Source: Oscillatoriales cyanobacterium PMM_0080
GTDB taxonomy: Bacteria > Cyanobacteriota > Cyanobacteriia > Cyanobacteriales > Microcoleaceae
DNA length: 55,591 nucleotides
Assembly (NCBI GenBank): GCA_949127775.1
Contig: CASBQF010000124.1
Location: forward strand, 1 to 55,591
Direction of reading: 5' to 3'
Shown here piece after piece: positions 35,973 to 45,008 of the stretch. The notes under the pieces are model-generated. The model ran no database searches. It saw nothing but the letters and a program-made list of their open reading frames with translations, and had not been told where the DNA came from. The translations under genes and the position numbers were made by a program. The stretch's first letter is position 1, and each line of letters starts with the position of its first letter.

Positions 35973-37538
35973 ATGCGCCATAACCCTAAAGCCCACTTTC
36001 AACGCACAAAAGAGCTTGCACAAGCACTTACTAAATCAGAAATCTACGATTGGCTGGTAACTAAAGGCTATTTTCCTGAAGCTTATGTGCTGCCGCCATG
36101 TTTTGAGGTGACTAAGCATCCAAATTTTGAAACTCGTTATTTTCCAGTTATAACCAAAAGTAACGGAAACACAGAGCTTAAGCCACACATTTCCGAGTTT
36201 CAGCAAGTGCATTTTCCGAAAACCGATTTAACAGATAGAACTTTCGGAATTATCAATCCGAAGATCCATTCAGATATTGCATTTACAATTGCTAAAAATT
36301 GGGGTGATATAATCAACTGTATTTTTCATGAAGAAAATCAAGTTTACTCTTATAGTTTTCCTATTCCTGTAGACACTAAAAAACCGGGACAAATTGGGGG
36401 ATTGAGAAGTGGAAGAATGATTTATGAGTGGATCGAGATGGCAGAAAATGATGTCGCATCAATAGCCTTTCAGTATAAATATTTAATGAAAACTGACATT
36501 AAAAACTTTTATCCATCTATCTATACCCATAGTATTCCCTGGGCATTGCATGGCAAAGATTTTATAAAAAATGAGAAAGATGAAAATAACAGGCCCAATC
36601 GTAACAACTATAATTTAATAGGAAACTGCTTAGATAAACTTTTTCAAAATGCAAATGATGGTTGCACTAATGGAATACCTATAGGCCCTGCTGTATCAGA
36701 TATCATTTCTGAGGTTGTTCTATCAGGGGTAGATAGAAAATTATCACAATCACTGAATGATGAAGATATTATAAATGATGTTGCCGTAGTCAGATTCAAA
36801 GATGACTATCGAATTCTTGCAAAAAAAGAATCTAGTGGACGCTCCACTATCAAGTTTTTACAGTCGGCATTGAAAGAATATAGACTTGAGCTTCATGATG
36901 GCAAAACGGAGATTTATAGCCTCCCAAATGGTTTATTTAGAAACTGGAGGTCGGAATATTACAATATCAATCCTGAAACTAAGAAAAACTATGATTTTGA
37001 GGGGTTTAAGGAGGTATATTTATCAGTTATCAGAATAGATAAAAATAATCCTGGTTGTGGTGTGATAGATCGGTTCTTGGCTGACCTTGTAAATCGAAAG
37101 GATTATAGTGTCTGCGTCAAATTAGACACTAGATCCTTACCTAAAGCAATAAGCCTATTACTAATGCTTGCGGATTTAAGGATAAAGGCATTTCCCAAAA
37201 TCCTGGGAATTATAGAATCCATTTTGAGATCTGATTTTGGCTCAAAACATAGAGAGCCTATAGTTGAGCATCTTGAAGATTTTCTCCAGGAGCTAATCCA
37301 GCGAGAAATGGAAAATAGTTACTTGATTTCTTGGATTATTTACTTCATAAGATCCAATAATCTCGAAGGCCAAATGAAAAACCCCTATAACTTTAGCAAT
37401 GAAATTGTGAAGGCAGTACATAAAGATGTACTCAGCCCTTTTAGCGATTGCAGTGACTTCAAAATATTCTCTGATATAGATACGGTTGCAAAACAAGTTA
37501 CATTATTAGAGCATCTTGATGTTTTTAATCCGCAATGA
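35973..37538 (+). CDS. Reverse transcriptase of unknown-group (UG/Abi-like) type
   Basis: 521 residues. RT motif A is LMKTDIKNFYPSIYTHSIPW (Asp about 174). Motif B is GIPIGPAVSDIISEVVLSGV. Motif C reads RFKDDYRIL, with KDD where most RTs have ADD or VDD. Motif D follows in LHDGKTEIYSLP. The N-terminal phrase SEIYDWLVTKGYFPEAYVLP and a long helical C-terminal region (about 385-520) without an intron-maturase domain argue against group II introns. They resemble the bacterial UG/Abi reverse transcriptases, many of which are antiviral. The exact UG class cannot be assigned by eye. It follows the helicase-exonuclease gene by 101 bp and is AT-rich. No second RT and no nitrilase domain are seen. Confidence 0.82.
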   Translation: MRHNPKAHFQRTKELAQALTKSEIYDWLVTKGYFPEAYVLPPCFEVTKHPNFETRYFPVITKSNGNTELKPHISEFQQVHFPKTDLTDRTFGIINPKIHSDIAFTIAKNWGDIINCIFHEENQVYSYSFPIPVDTKKPGQIGGLRSGRMIYEWIEMAENDVASIAFQYKYLMKTDIKNFYPSIYTHSIPWALHGKDFIKNEKDENNRPNRNNYNLIGNCLDKLFQNANDGCTNGIPIGPAVSDIISEVVLSGVDRKLSQSLNDEDIINDVAVVRFKDDYRILAKKESSGRSTIKFLQSALKEYRLELHDGKTEIYSLPNGLFRNWRSEYYNINPETKKNYDFEGFKEVYLSVIRIDKNNPGCGVIDRFLADLVNRKDYSVCVKLDTRSLPKAISLLLMLADLRIKAFPKILGIIESILRSDFGSKHREPIVEHLEDFLQELIQREMENSYLISWIIYFIRSNNLEGQMKNPYNFSNEIVKAVHKDVLSPFSDCSDFKIFSDIDTVAKQVTLLEHLDVFNPQ

Positions 37539-37680
37539 CGAGTCTAAATTAGATAAAACTTTCTCTTAGGTTGAGATAGATTGAATCTAATAAAGAATTT
37601 TATGATGTTTTCTGACCGTACAAAAAATCGATCGACTTTCCTTAAAAGCTCGATCGACTTTTGAACAAAACAAGAGTATG

Positions 37681-38451
37681 TTAAATTTCGGACTTCTGTG
37701 CTTCTGACTCCTGCGTTACAGGTTCTGACTCGGGCTGATTGAGTGTAACTTCCAAGGATTTTGAATCGTCGATAAATTCGGGATTGCGTTTAGAAAATCC
37801 CCAGACAAATATCACGGCGATACTGGCAACTACCAGCCATTGTGGTGGAACTAAACTGTCGTTAATTACTTTTACGAGTAATCGCATTCCCACGAAGCCG
37901 ACTGTAATGTAGCCAGCATCTTCTAGGTGTACGAACTCGTCTAGCCAGCGGATGAACAAGCCGGCCATAAATCGCAGGGTGATAATTCCGATTGTGGCGC
38001 CTGTGAGCACCAGCCAAGTTTGGTCAGAAATTGCGATCGCCGTAGTAACGCTATCCAAAGAAAATGCTAAGTCTGTCAAGGCAATCACTGGAATTGCTTT
38101 CCACAGAGACGAAAATCTGGGGCCGTGATGTTCTCCATCAGAGTCAGCATCTGAGGAAAAGTGCTGGAAAACTAGCCACAGCAGGTACAGCGCTCCCAGC
38201 AGTTCAAACTGCCAGAACTTGATCACCCAAGTCGCTGTTAAAATTAGTGCGATTCGCAGTACAAAAGCAATTATCAAACCAAGGTTGAGAGCTTGTTGTT
38301 GTAGCTTTTCATTTTCCAAGCCTTTGGAAATAGATGCCAGGGCGATCGCATTGTCAGCCGAAAGCACAGCCTCCAAAGCTATCAAAACCAACAATAATAA
38401 AAAGGTGTCAAGTCCCAAATTGGGCGAAGCGTCGAGAAATTGATCTAGCAT
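37681..38451 (-). CDS. TerC-family membrane protein
   Basis: 256 residues with seven or so hydrophobic helices. The family signatures LLLLVLIALEAVLSADNAIA and IALTDLAFSLDSVTTAIAIS contain paired acidic residues in membrane segments that may bind metal. A charged C-terminal tail (EPVTQESEAQKSEI) is cytoplasmic. TerC proteins are associated with tellurite resistance, manganese export and, in phototrophs, thylakoid biogenesis. The gene is convergent with the RT gene and stands alone. Confidence 0.92.
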   Translation of the reverse strand: MLDQFLDASPNLGLDTFLLLLVLIALEAVLSADNAIALASISKGLENEKLQQQALNLGLIIAFVLRIALILTATWVIKFWQFELLGALYLLWLVFQHFSSDADSDGEHHGPRFSSLWKAIPVIALTDLAFSLDSVTTAIAISDQTWLVLTGATIGIITLRFMAGLFIRWLDEFVHLEDAGYITVGFVGMRLLVKVINDSLVPPQWLVVASIAVIFVWGFSKRNPEFIDDSKSLEVTLNQPESEPVTQESEAQKSEI

Positions 38452-38823
38452 TAACTATTTTGTGCACCTAAGATTTGCAAGCTAAGAGCGCAGCGCAAAT
38501 CACCGGCTCTGTCTAAAATGAGTGTCACATTCAATTATCTTAACCTAGTGCGGTAACTTTGTCTCGGGCGATCGCTCTCAAGGCAGTTAGGCAACGGATT
38601 CGCTCCGCCGATTTAACGGATGTAGCGGATTTACGCGATCGATCTTGATCCGAGAACTCAAGCGTAAAGATTTTCCTCATCTCCCCATCTTCCCATCTTC
38701 CCATCTCCGACTCCTCCCCAGACAGAGCAAATTTGTTATCGAATTGTTACAAATGATTCCCAAAAGCACCAATTTGTCTCAAATTAGTGAAAGCTCGTGC
38801 CCGCGAAAAGGAGTTTTCCGAAT

Positions 38824-38919
38824 ATGTCTTTAACAGATACTCAAGTCTATGTAGCGCTCGTAATTGCTTTGATTCCCGGAATCTTGGCTTTCCGGCTGTC
38901 AACTGAACTGTACAAATAG
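38824..38919 (+). CDS. psaM: Photosystem I subunit XII
   Basis: A 31-residue protein, [20 protein letters not shown] followed by [11 protein letters not shown]. The length and the C-terminal RLSTELYK are diagnostic for PsaM. It forms one transmembrane helix at the PSI trimer interface region. An AAAGGAG ribosome-binding site precedes the ATG by about ten bases. The gene is monocistronic, divergent from terC. Confidence 0.95.
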   Translation: MSLTDTQVYVALVIALIPGILAFRLSTELYK

Positions 38920-38945
38920 TTTCCAGACACCAGTTGCGAACCGCA

Positions 38946-39054
38946 AAATGCCTGCCTAACCAGTTAAATATCTCGAAATTACAGACAATTGCTGCGACAG
39001 TGGAGTAGATTGTTTGTGGTCAACAAGATGAGACTGCAAGGGCAGGCATTTTTA
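38946..39054 (+). terminator. Inverted repeat downstream of psaM (terminator or small RNA)
   Basis: AAATGCCTGCC and GGCAGGCATTT, followed by TTTA, are separated by about 85 bp. It could be a long-loop terminator for psaM or a structured 3' RNA. Confidence 0.35.
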
Positions 39055-39200
39055 TGGAAAGATTCCGTTTTAAGGCGTCACCTTTGTTTCAACAATTTTG
39101 GCTGTCAGCACCCTGACGAACAGGGCCGAGTGTACGTTCAGCTCAGAATTTTCACGTCGTTCAGCTCTCAAACGTCAGTCTTAGGTATTAGAAAAAAATT

Positions 39201-39620
39201 ATGCAAGCGATTCAACCTACCGTTAGCCCACTGCGTCCTGTAAAAAACTCCCCTCGGGTTGCTCCTCGCAGCAGCAGAGGCAGCCGCCAGCGTTCTTACC
39301 CTCACCAGATGCTCGCTGCTGAAACAGGAGTCAAGTTAGCCGTCAACGTGGTACTTTCTGTCTGTGCAACTTCTGCTTTGATTCAGCTTTTGCCTCACTA
39401 CCGGGCGGTGCAAGAAAAATTGCAGGAAATTCAAGCTGAAGTCAATCTTACTCAAGGGCGAGTCGATCGATCGCGATCGGACTTTAACCGCTACTTTGAC
39501 CCCAGCCTTGCTAAAACTGTGATGCAAGAGCAAAGCAATCGAGTTAACCCCCAACAGCGTCCCGTGATTTTGCAGGAACCGGTATCACCCGAAGCTGAGG
39601 AATCAACCCCGCAACCTTAG
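39201..39620 (+). CDS. Conserved cyanobacterial protein with one membrane helix and coiled coil
   Basis: 139 residues. A basic N-terminus (RSSRGSRQRSYPHQ) precedes a membrane helix (about 44-64: LAVNVVLSVCATSALIQLLP). A short coiled coil follows (about 70-92: QEKLQEIQAEVNLTQGRVDR), and the tail is Pro/Glu-rich. The layout resembles small bitopic division proteins (FtsL/DivIC-like), but sequence evidence for that is weak. Function unknown. Confidence 0.7.
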   Translation: MQAIQPTVSPLRPVKNSPRVAPRSSRGSRQRSYPHQMLAAETGVKLAVNVVLSVCATSALIQLLPHYRAVQEKLQEIQAEVNLTQGRVDRSRSDFNRYFDPSLAKTVMQEQSNRVNPQQRPVILQEPVSPEAEESTPQP

Positions 39621-39731
39621 TTTTCAGGGATTTGTAGGTACGCGCCCAGCACAATGCTAAGAGTGCTGTCGGCGGGTACAGAGAGACATCTGTACTCACC
39701 GAAATGCGATCGTCGGCTCAAAACTTTAAAC

Positions 39732-40970
39732 TTAAGCTGACTTTGCCATCACGGTTTTTTCTTTCAGCAGTTGGAGTGCTGCTTGATATTGCAAGTCTGC
39801 GGAGGTACCAATTTGATCGCGCGTAATCGGCTCTAGTGCTACTACGCGATCGGGCGCAATCCCCAGTTTGTTAATATCTGTGTGATTCGGCGTCTCGTAC
39901 TTAGCCACAGTCACGGCCAGCCCGGAACCGTCAGACAAATCAAACAGCGACTGAATCAGCCCTTTGCCGAAGGTTTTTTCGCCTACCAGTTGAGCTCTGC
40001 CGTTATCTTGCAGCGCACCAGCCAAAATTTCGCTAGCGCTGGCTGTTCCCTTGTTCACCAAAACGATCAGCGGATCGTCAGTCAGTGCTCCTCCAGAGGC
40101 TTCAAAACTGCCGGTAATGCCTTGTCGGTTGACGGTGTAGACGATCGTCCCAGAATCAATCCACAGGCGGGCAATTTCAATCCCTGCTTGCAACAGCCCG
40201 CCCGGGTTGTTTCGCAGGTCAAGAATGTAGGAGGTGGCTCCTTGTTTTTGCAAGCGGTCGATCGCGTGGGCGACTTCCTGAGTGGCGTTAGCGCTGAATT
40301 GGCTCAAGCGAATGTAGCCCAGCGGTAACTTGTCCGCCCCGGACTGCAATTCGGCATAGACCGGATTTAGAGCAATGCGATCGCGCACCAGCTCGATTTC
40401 CTCAGCAGCGTCCCTGCCCTCGCGCCCCAGGGTCAAGGTGACAGGAGTGCCGATGCGGCCGCGCATTCGAGTTGCAGCTTCGTCTAGGCTCAATTCTGAG
40501 CTGAGAATGCCGTCAATTTTCAAGATGCGATCGAGCGGTTGGATGCCGGCTTTATCCGCCGGTGAACCGGCCAAAGGAGCCACCACTGTCAGCGTGTTGG
40601 TTTCGGGGTCGATCGCAATTTGCAGCCCCACACCAGTCAATTCTCCCGAAGTATTGACCTGCAAACTGCGGTACTGTTCGGGTTTCAGGAGTCTAGTGAA
40701 GGGGTCGTCGAGATTCGCCAGCATCCCCTGAATTGCCGTGTAGGTTTGCTGTCTGTCCTTGAGCGGTTGCTTGACGGCTTTTTCGCGAATCGACCACCAG
40801 TTTTTCTTGTTGAAGCTGTCGTCCACGTAGGAACGGTTGACAATGCGCCAAGCTTCGCTCAATAGCTGCTGTTCTGGAGTTAGGGCCGCCGCAGGCTGCG
40901 CCCACGCGCCCAAAACTAGGGCGACTTGGAGCAACAGTACAATTGCAGTCTGGAAAACTCGTCTGTGCAT
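39732..40970 (-). CDS. ctpA: Carboxyl-terminal processing protease (D1 protein maturation)
   Basis: 412 residues from the ATG at 40970, which gives a normal signal peptide (RRVFQTAIVLLLQVALVLGA, then WAQPAAA). ATGs at 41003 and 41063 would only lengthen the n-region. The PDZ domain is at about 100-185 (TGVGLQIAIDPETNTLTVVA; LDRILKIDGI). The S41 protease domain includes LDLRNNPGGLLQAGIEIA, VNKGTASASEILAGALQDNG (catalytic Ser) and GEKTFGKGLIQSLFDL (catalytic Lys). It acts in the lumen, cutting the C-terminal extension of PsbA so that the Mn cluster can assemble. It is divergent from petB. Confidence 0.93.
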   Translation of the reverse strand: MHRRVFQTAIVLLLQVALVLGAWAQPAAALTPEQQLLSEAWRIVNRSYVDDSFNKKNWWSIREKAVKQPLKDRQQTYTAIQGMLANLDDPFTRLLKPEQYRSLQVNTSGELTGVGLQIAIDPETNTLTVVAPLAGSPADKAGIQPLDRILKIDGILSSELSLDEAATRMRGRIGTPVTLTLGREGRDAAEEIELVRDRIALNPVYAELQSGADKLPLGYIRLSQFSANATQEVAHAIDRLQKQGATSYILDLRNNPGGLLQAGIEIARLWIDSGTIVYTVNRQGITGSFEASGGALTDDPLIVLVNKGTASASEILAGALQDNGRAQLVGEKTFGKGLIQSLFDLSDGSGLAVTVAKYETPNHTDINKLGIAPDRVVALEPITRDQIGTSADLQYQAALQLLKEKTVMAKSA

Positions 40971-41063
40971 GATTTTTCTGTAAAAGTTACGCAAGTATGG
41001 CATTTCCCGTATTTTCAGTTTGTAAGCTTTTACGCAGTTAACCCTCTCGAAGGCATTCGTCAA

Positions 41064-41541
41064 ACGTCCGCCTCGAACAAAAAATTATTTAAATTTAACA
41101 TTTAATCTGAGAATCAGTGAAGTTTTATCATCAATATTAATTTATGCTCCAGCGACCTGCGGGTCTGGTGGGACTTTGCTTTGTAGCTCGGTTATTGGCT
41201 GTATGCCAGCTTGGGGCGGATGTTGACCTTGCCGAAAATGGTATTTAAGACTTGGGAAAAGGATCGCGAGGGTGAAATTTGCACCGCAATTATGTTACAT
41301 TTTTTATCATAGTCTGGAATTCGATCGAGCAACGCCAGCGAGCGAGGATCAGATATCTTCTGAGTTTCCCAGCGCTGACAGGCGATCGCCCGCATGGAAT
41401 TCCTTTCGTCAGCTCCAAATTTAAAAATAGCCTCAGGCATTTGCGAGTTCAAGCCAACGGCTTGGCACGGGGCGACAAACAAAACCTTGTGGATGCCCTG
41501 AACCTCAAACACAGCAATATTCTTTTAGGAATTCTAGCTCT
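41064..41541. other. Intergenic between ctpA and petB, with an uncertain minus-strand frame
   Basis: It should contain the divergent promoters of ctpA and petB. An open frame 41192-41512 (minus, GTG start) encodes about 106 residues with passages such as ISDPRSLALLDRIPDYDKK. No family is recognised and there is no ribosome-binding site, so I do not call a gene with confidence. Confidence 0.3.
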
Positions 41542-42210
41542 ATGTTTTCTAAACAAATCACCGAATCAAAAACCTACCAGTGGTTTGATGAACGCCTAGA
41601 AATTCAGGCGCTCGCAGACGACATCACTACTAAGTATGTACCTCCCCACGTCAACATCTTCTATTGCTTGGGCGGGATTACTCTAGTTTGTTTTCTGATC
41701 CAGTTTGCCACCGGCTTCGCCATGACCTTCTATTACCGTCCCACGGTAGCAGAAGCATTTTCTTCAGTGCAATACCTGATGAATGAAGTCAATTTCGGTT
41801 GGCTGATTCGCTCCATCCACCGCTGGTCTGCCAGCATGATGGTACTGATGATGATTCTGCACACCTTCCGGGTTTACTTGACCGGCGGCTTCAAAAAGCC
41901 CCGCGAATTGACCTGGGTGACAGGAGTCATCTTGGCAGTCATCACTGTTTCTTTCGGTGTGACCGGCTACTCACTGCCTTGGGACCAAATCGGTTACTGG
42001 GCTGTTAAAATCGTGTCCGGCGTACCCGAAGCCATCCCGTTTGTTGGTTCTACACTTGTTGAACTGCTTCGCGGTGGTGTCAGCGTTGGTCAAGGCACCT
42101 TGACTCGCTACTACAGCTTGCACACTTTTGTGTTGCCTTGGCTGATTGTAGTCTTCATGCTGGCTCACTTCTTGATGATTCGCAAGCAAGGCATTTCTGG
42201 CCCGCTGTAA
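41542..42210 (+). CDS. petB: Cytochrome b6
   Basis: 222 residues, the standard length for cyanobacterial cytochrome b6. Four transmembrane helices are visible. The heme-ligating His pairs lie in [20 protein letters not shown] and [20 protein letters not shown]. Cys 35 (IFYCLGG) binds heme c-i covalently. It is the core subunit of the cytochrome b6f complex in the thylakoid membrane. petD follows at 178 bp in the same orientation, the conserved petBD operon. Confidence 0.98.
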   Translation: MFSKQITESKTYQWFDERLEIQALADDITTKYVPPHVNIFYCLGGITLVCFLIQFATGFAMTFYYRPTVAEAFSSVQYLMNEVNFGWLIRSIHRWSASMMVLMMILHTFRVYLTGGFKKPRELTWVTGVILAVITVSFGVTGYSLPWDQIGYWAVKIVSGVPEAIPFVGSTLVELLRGGVSVGQGTLTRYYSLHTFVLPWLIVVFMLAHFLMIRKQGISGPL

Positions 42211-42388
42211 GTTTTGAGTTGTGGGGGCGGTATTTTTTGCCCCCCGCTTAATTCTGAGTTGAAAATTCAGAATCGATCGCTCATCATACTTATTAGGTCC
42301 AAAAATACTTGCTGCGATCGCCCCGCTGATTCGGACTGACGAATACAACGGGATACCAAAGTAAAACTAAAAAGAGAGCACTGTTACT

Positions 42389-42871
42389 ATGTCTATTCTC
42401 AAAAAACCAGATTTGAGCGATCCAGTATTACGCGCTAAGCTCGCTCAGGGCATGGGTCACAACTATTACGGCGAACCCGCTTGGCCCAATGACTTGCTCT
42501 ACGTTTTCCCGATAGTAATTATGGGAACGATTTCTCTGTGCGTCGGTTTAGCCGTACTAGATCCAGCTTTGATTGGAGAACCAGCCAATCCTTTTGCTAC
42601 TCCGTTGGAAATTCTGCCGGAATGGTATTTGTGGCCTGTGTTCCAACTCCTGCGCGTTTTGCCTAACAAATTGTTGGGTATTGCTTGCATGGCTGGTGTT
42701 CCCATTGGCTTGATTTTGATTCCGTTCATCGAGAATGTTAACAAGTTCCAAAATCCGTTCCGCCGCCCTGTTGCTACCACAGTCTTCCTCTTGGGAACTG
42801 CGATCACTTTGTGGTTGGGTATTGGTGCTATTTTCCCGATCGACAAATCTTTCACGCTGGGTCTTTTCTAA
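42389..42871 (+). CDS. petD: Cytochrome b6f complex subunit IV
   Basis: 160 residues, full length. Three transmembrane helices are present, with the quinone-site PEWY motif in [17 protein letters not shown]-terminal [20 protein letters not shown] is typical. With PetB it forms the quinol-oxidising half of the b6f complex. An AGAG-type site precedes the ATG. A strong terminator follows. Confidence 0.98.
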   Translation: MSILKKPDLSDPVLRAKLAQGMGHNYYGEPAWPNDLLYVFPIVIMGTISLCVGLAVLDPALIGEPANPFATPLEILPEWYLWPVFQLLRVLPNKLLGIACMAGVPIGLILIPFIENVNKFQNPFRRPVATTVFLLGTAITLWLGIGAIFPIDKSFTLGLF

Positions 42872-42892
42872 GATTTAAGCTTGCTTGATTTT

Positions 42893-42957
42893 GACGCCCG
42901 CGAGTTTCCTGTAGAGTGCTTTTGTACTGAGAGGAAACTTTCGCGGGCGTCTTTTTA
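42893..42957 (+). terminator. Terminator of petBD
   Basis: ACGCCCGCGAGTTTCCT pairs with AGGAAACTTTCGCGGGCGT (one extra-base bulge), followed by CTTTTTAT. Confidence 0.85.
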
Positions 42958-43008
42958 TATCACATCCGGTAGCATCGGAATTATTGATATAGCAGTCGCC
43001 AAGAAAAA

Positions 43009-43120
43009 TAGACTTTTTGCATAAGTCTTTGATTGATAGAACAACCGCAGATGTTAGGCAGATAAACACAGATAAACGCAGATAATTTCAAGATATTTTG
43101 TGACTTATGCAAGAAGTCTA
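43009..43120. repeat. MITE-like element A, copy 2
   Basis: 112 bp with inverted ends TAGACTTTTTGCATAAGTC and GACTTATGCAAGAAGTCTA. The core GGCAGATAAACACAGATAAA matches the copy at 3238-3352. The rest of 42958-43322 shows nothing else. Confidence 0.75.
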
Positions 43121-43322
43121 ATGCACTCGATGTCCTATGCTATTGTAGCGATCGGCGATCGGCACCCTACATGAATGTTTAGAAAAATTTTCCGGTTTGA
43201 GCTAAGGACAAATGGCAGAGATTAAACAGTTGTTAACGATCGAGCAATGTCGATCGCACAAACCAACCAAAGACAATTAATTTTAACTTGTTAGTAACTT
43301 TTAGGAAAAAAGTATCTGAATT

Positions 43323-44663
43323 ATGACGAACCTAAATTTAGATAGTGTCTTCTCATCCTTTATGAATCCGGCCCTGCATGAATTTCAGGCTTGGACTTTA
43401 CAAAACCCGGAAGAAAGTGTCAGCAAAACGTTCCTGCCGATAGTTAGTCTTATTGAGGGTTTAATTGCCAACGAACCCACCTATTTGCAAATCAAACGGC
43501 TGGCTTTTGGAGCCAATTTTTGCTGCGCGGGGCAAGTGGTGATGGGAGAATTTGCCACACTCGAAGCAGCACTCACATCGCCGCAGGCACGCGGCTGGCG
43601 ACTCGGTACTTCTGTACTGGACGGCAATAATGCACCCAACCAAGATGTCGGTGGTAGGAACCTTTTTCTGCTGTCTTTGTCCGATCGCGAACCCGATGGT
43701 AGCAGCAATCATGCGACATTCCGAAGTTGTATGCAGAAATATCTCTTCAACAGTGCGACAACCGATCGCCAGGGAGACGAAATCAGCAGGCGGTTACTCG
43801 ATCGGCTAGCCGCCGATTATACCGAGATGCCGCACGGTGCGGGGGGAGCATTTTTTACCGATGTCAAGCGCGGTTGGATGGGATTTTTAGTTTCATACCT
43901 GCACTACGTAATTTTTGGGATTAATCCAGATGACAATGCTGCGATCGAACTTCTCACCGATTTACATTACATCCGCCAAAGCCCGCTGCACTACTTCGAC
44001 ATCATCGGTAGCCTGTTGCAAAGCCTCAACCTGTTTGGACACGGGGATTTGTCAGCTTTAATCGAGCGCGCGGCGACTATCTACGAAAATTCTCCCGCTT
44101 TAGCCGACTTCGAGGAAAGTTCGGAAAATAACGGCATGACTAGGCGGGAATTGGCGAAGCTGATGACAGCGATTATGGGGATTGCGGGATTGCAAGGCCC
44201 GCTGCATCTGGGCTACACGGCAATGGGATATCGCCCTCTACCCGCCTATCAAGGACAGAAAACAGCCGAAATAAATCCGACTGATTTTTGGGACGAGCTC
44301 GATTTGGACGATCGACGGGCGATCGAGCTTTTCCTGCTGGAATGCGCCCGCCTTTGGGCCCCGGTGAGCGCCACCCACCGAGTCGCGACAGAGCCCTTTA
44401 CCGCCACGGTAGCGGGCAAAGAGCGCACTTTCCCCGCCGGCACCAAGGTACTGATACCGCTCAGTCTGGGGCTGCTAGATGGGAGTTTCTGGGGCTCTAC
44501 GGTGTACGAATTCAACGCTAAGCGGGAAAATCTGTGCCCTTATCATATGGGTTTTCATTCGGTGGGCGATCGGAGCGCCGGACGAATTTGCCCCGCTAAA
44601 GATATCGCACTAATAATGCTCGTGGATGTCATGAGTACCGTAGGCAAAGTGCGTCGCGCGTAA
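43323..44663 (+). CDS. Divergent cytochrome P450-family protein
   Basis: 446 residues. The K-helix ExxR motif is seen in LLECARLWAP (Glu about 340). The heme-binding loop is FHSVGDRSAGRICPAKDIAL with the proximal Cys at about 423. The I-helix region (LMTAIMGIAGLQGPLHLGYT) lacks the usual acid-Thr pair used for O2 activation. That recalls the CYP74/peroxide-using P450s, which rearrange fatty acid hydroperoxides or work without a reductase. The N-terminus has no membrane anchor. No redox partner or lipoxygenase gene is adjacent. The P450 assignment is good; the peroxide-dependent chemistry is inference. Confidence 0.72.
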   Translation: MTNLNLDSVFSSFMNPALHEFQAWTLQNPEESVSKTFLPIVSLIEGLIANEPTYLQIKRLAFGANFCCAGQVVMGEFATLEAALTSPQARGWRLGTSVLDGNNAPNQDVGGRNLFLLSLSDREPDGSSNHATFRSCMQKYLFNSATTDRQGDEISRRLLDRLAADYTEMPHGAGGAFFTDVKRGWMGFLVSYLHYVIFGINPDDNAAIELLTDLHYIRQSPLHYFDIIGSLLQSLNLFGHGDLSALIERAATIYENSPALADFEESSENNGMTRRELAKLMTAIMGIAGLQGPLHLGYTAMGYRPLPAYQGQKTAEINPTDFWDELDLDDRRAIELFLLECARLWAPVSATHRVATEPFTATVAGKERTFPAGTKVLIPLSLGLLDGSFWGSTVYEFNAKRENLCPYHMGFHSVGDRSAGRICPAKDIALIMLVDVMSTVGKVRRA

Positions 44664-44689
44664 TCAATCCAAAAACCCGGTTCGATCGT

Positions 44690-44965
44690 TCGGACTTTAG
44701 TCCTCATCCACAGCATAAATCAACTCACAAAATTAGGTTTTAGTAAAGATTTTAGTCCTATATCCCAATACGGTTCACTTAAGACCGAGTTCCCTGGCAC
44801 ACCTCTTAAAAAGGGGGCACAAGAAAGCTCTCAAAGTCCCCCTTCTTAAGGGGGATTTAGGGGGATCTCCGGGGCATAAATAGTGTTAAGTGAACTGTAT
44901 TGTCCTCTATCCTTGTCGGAATCAGGACTAAAGTCCGAACGATCGAACCTAACTTTGGTTATTTA
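44690..44965. repeat. 137-bp MITE with 17-bp inverted ends, plus GGACTAAAGTCC repeats
   Basis: 44766-44902 has ends CAATACGGTTCACTTAA and TTAAGTGAACTGTATTG and inner inverted CCCCCTTCTTAAGGGGG. On both sides, GATCGTTCGGACTTTAGTCC and GGACTAAAGTCCGAACGATC are dispersed-repeat copies also found at 24174-24270. Confidence 0.8.
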
Positions 44966-45008
44966 ACCAACCACCAAATTACACACATTTTTGCGACTAG
45001 ACAATACC

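Noticed and set aside
35973-37538. Group II intron RT
   Set aside because: No maturase X domain, HNH motif or intron domain V/VI-like RNA is visible near the gene, and the RT motifs fit UG/Abi types better.
35872-37538. Second retron built on the RT at 35973
   Set aside because: The NAxxH and VTG signatures are absent and no a1/a2-type inverted repeats were seen in the 101 bp upstream.
41192-41512. Hypothetical gene between ctpA and petB
   Set aside because: A GTG start right after a stop codon, no ribosome-binding site and no family resemblance; it is kept only as an uncertain frame in the intergenic entry.
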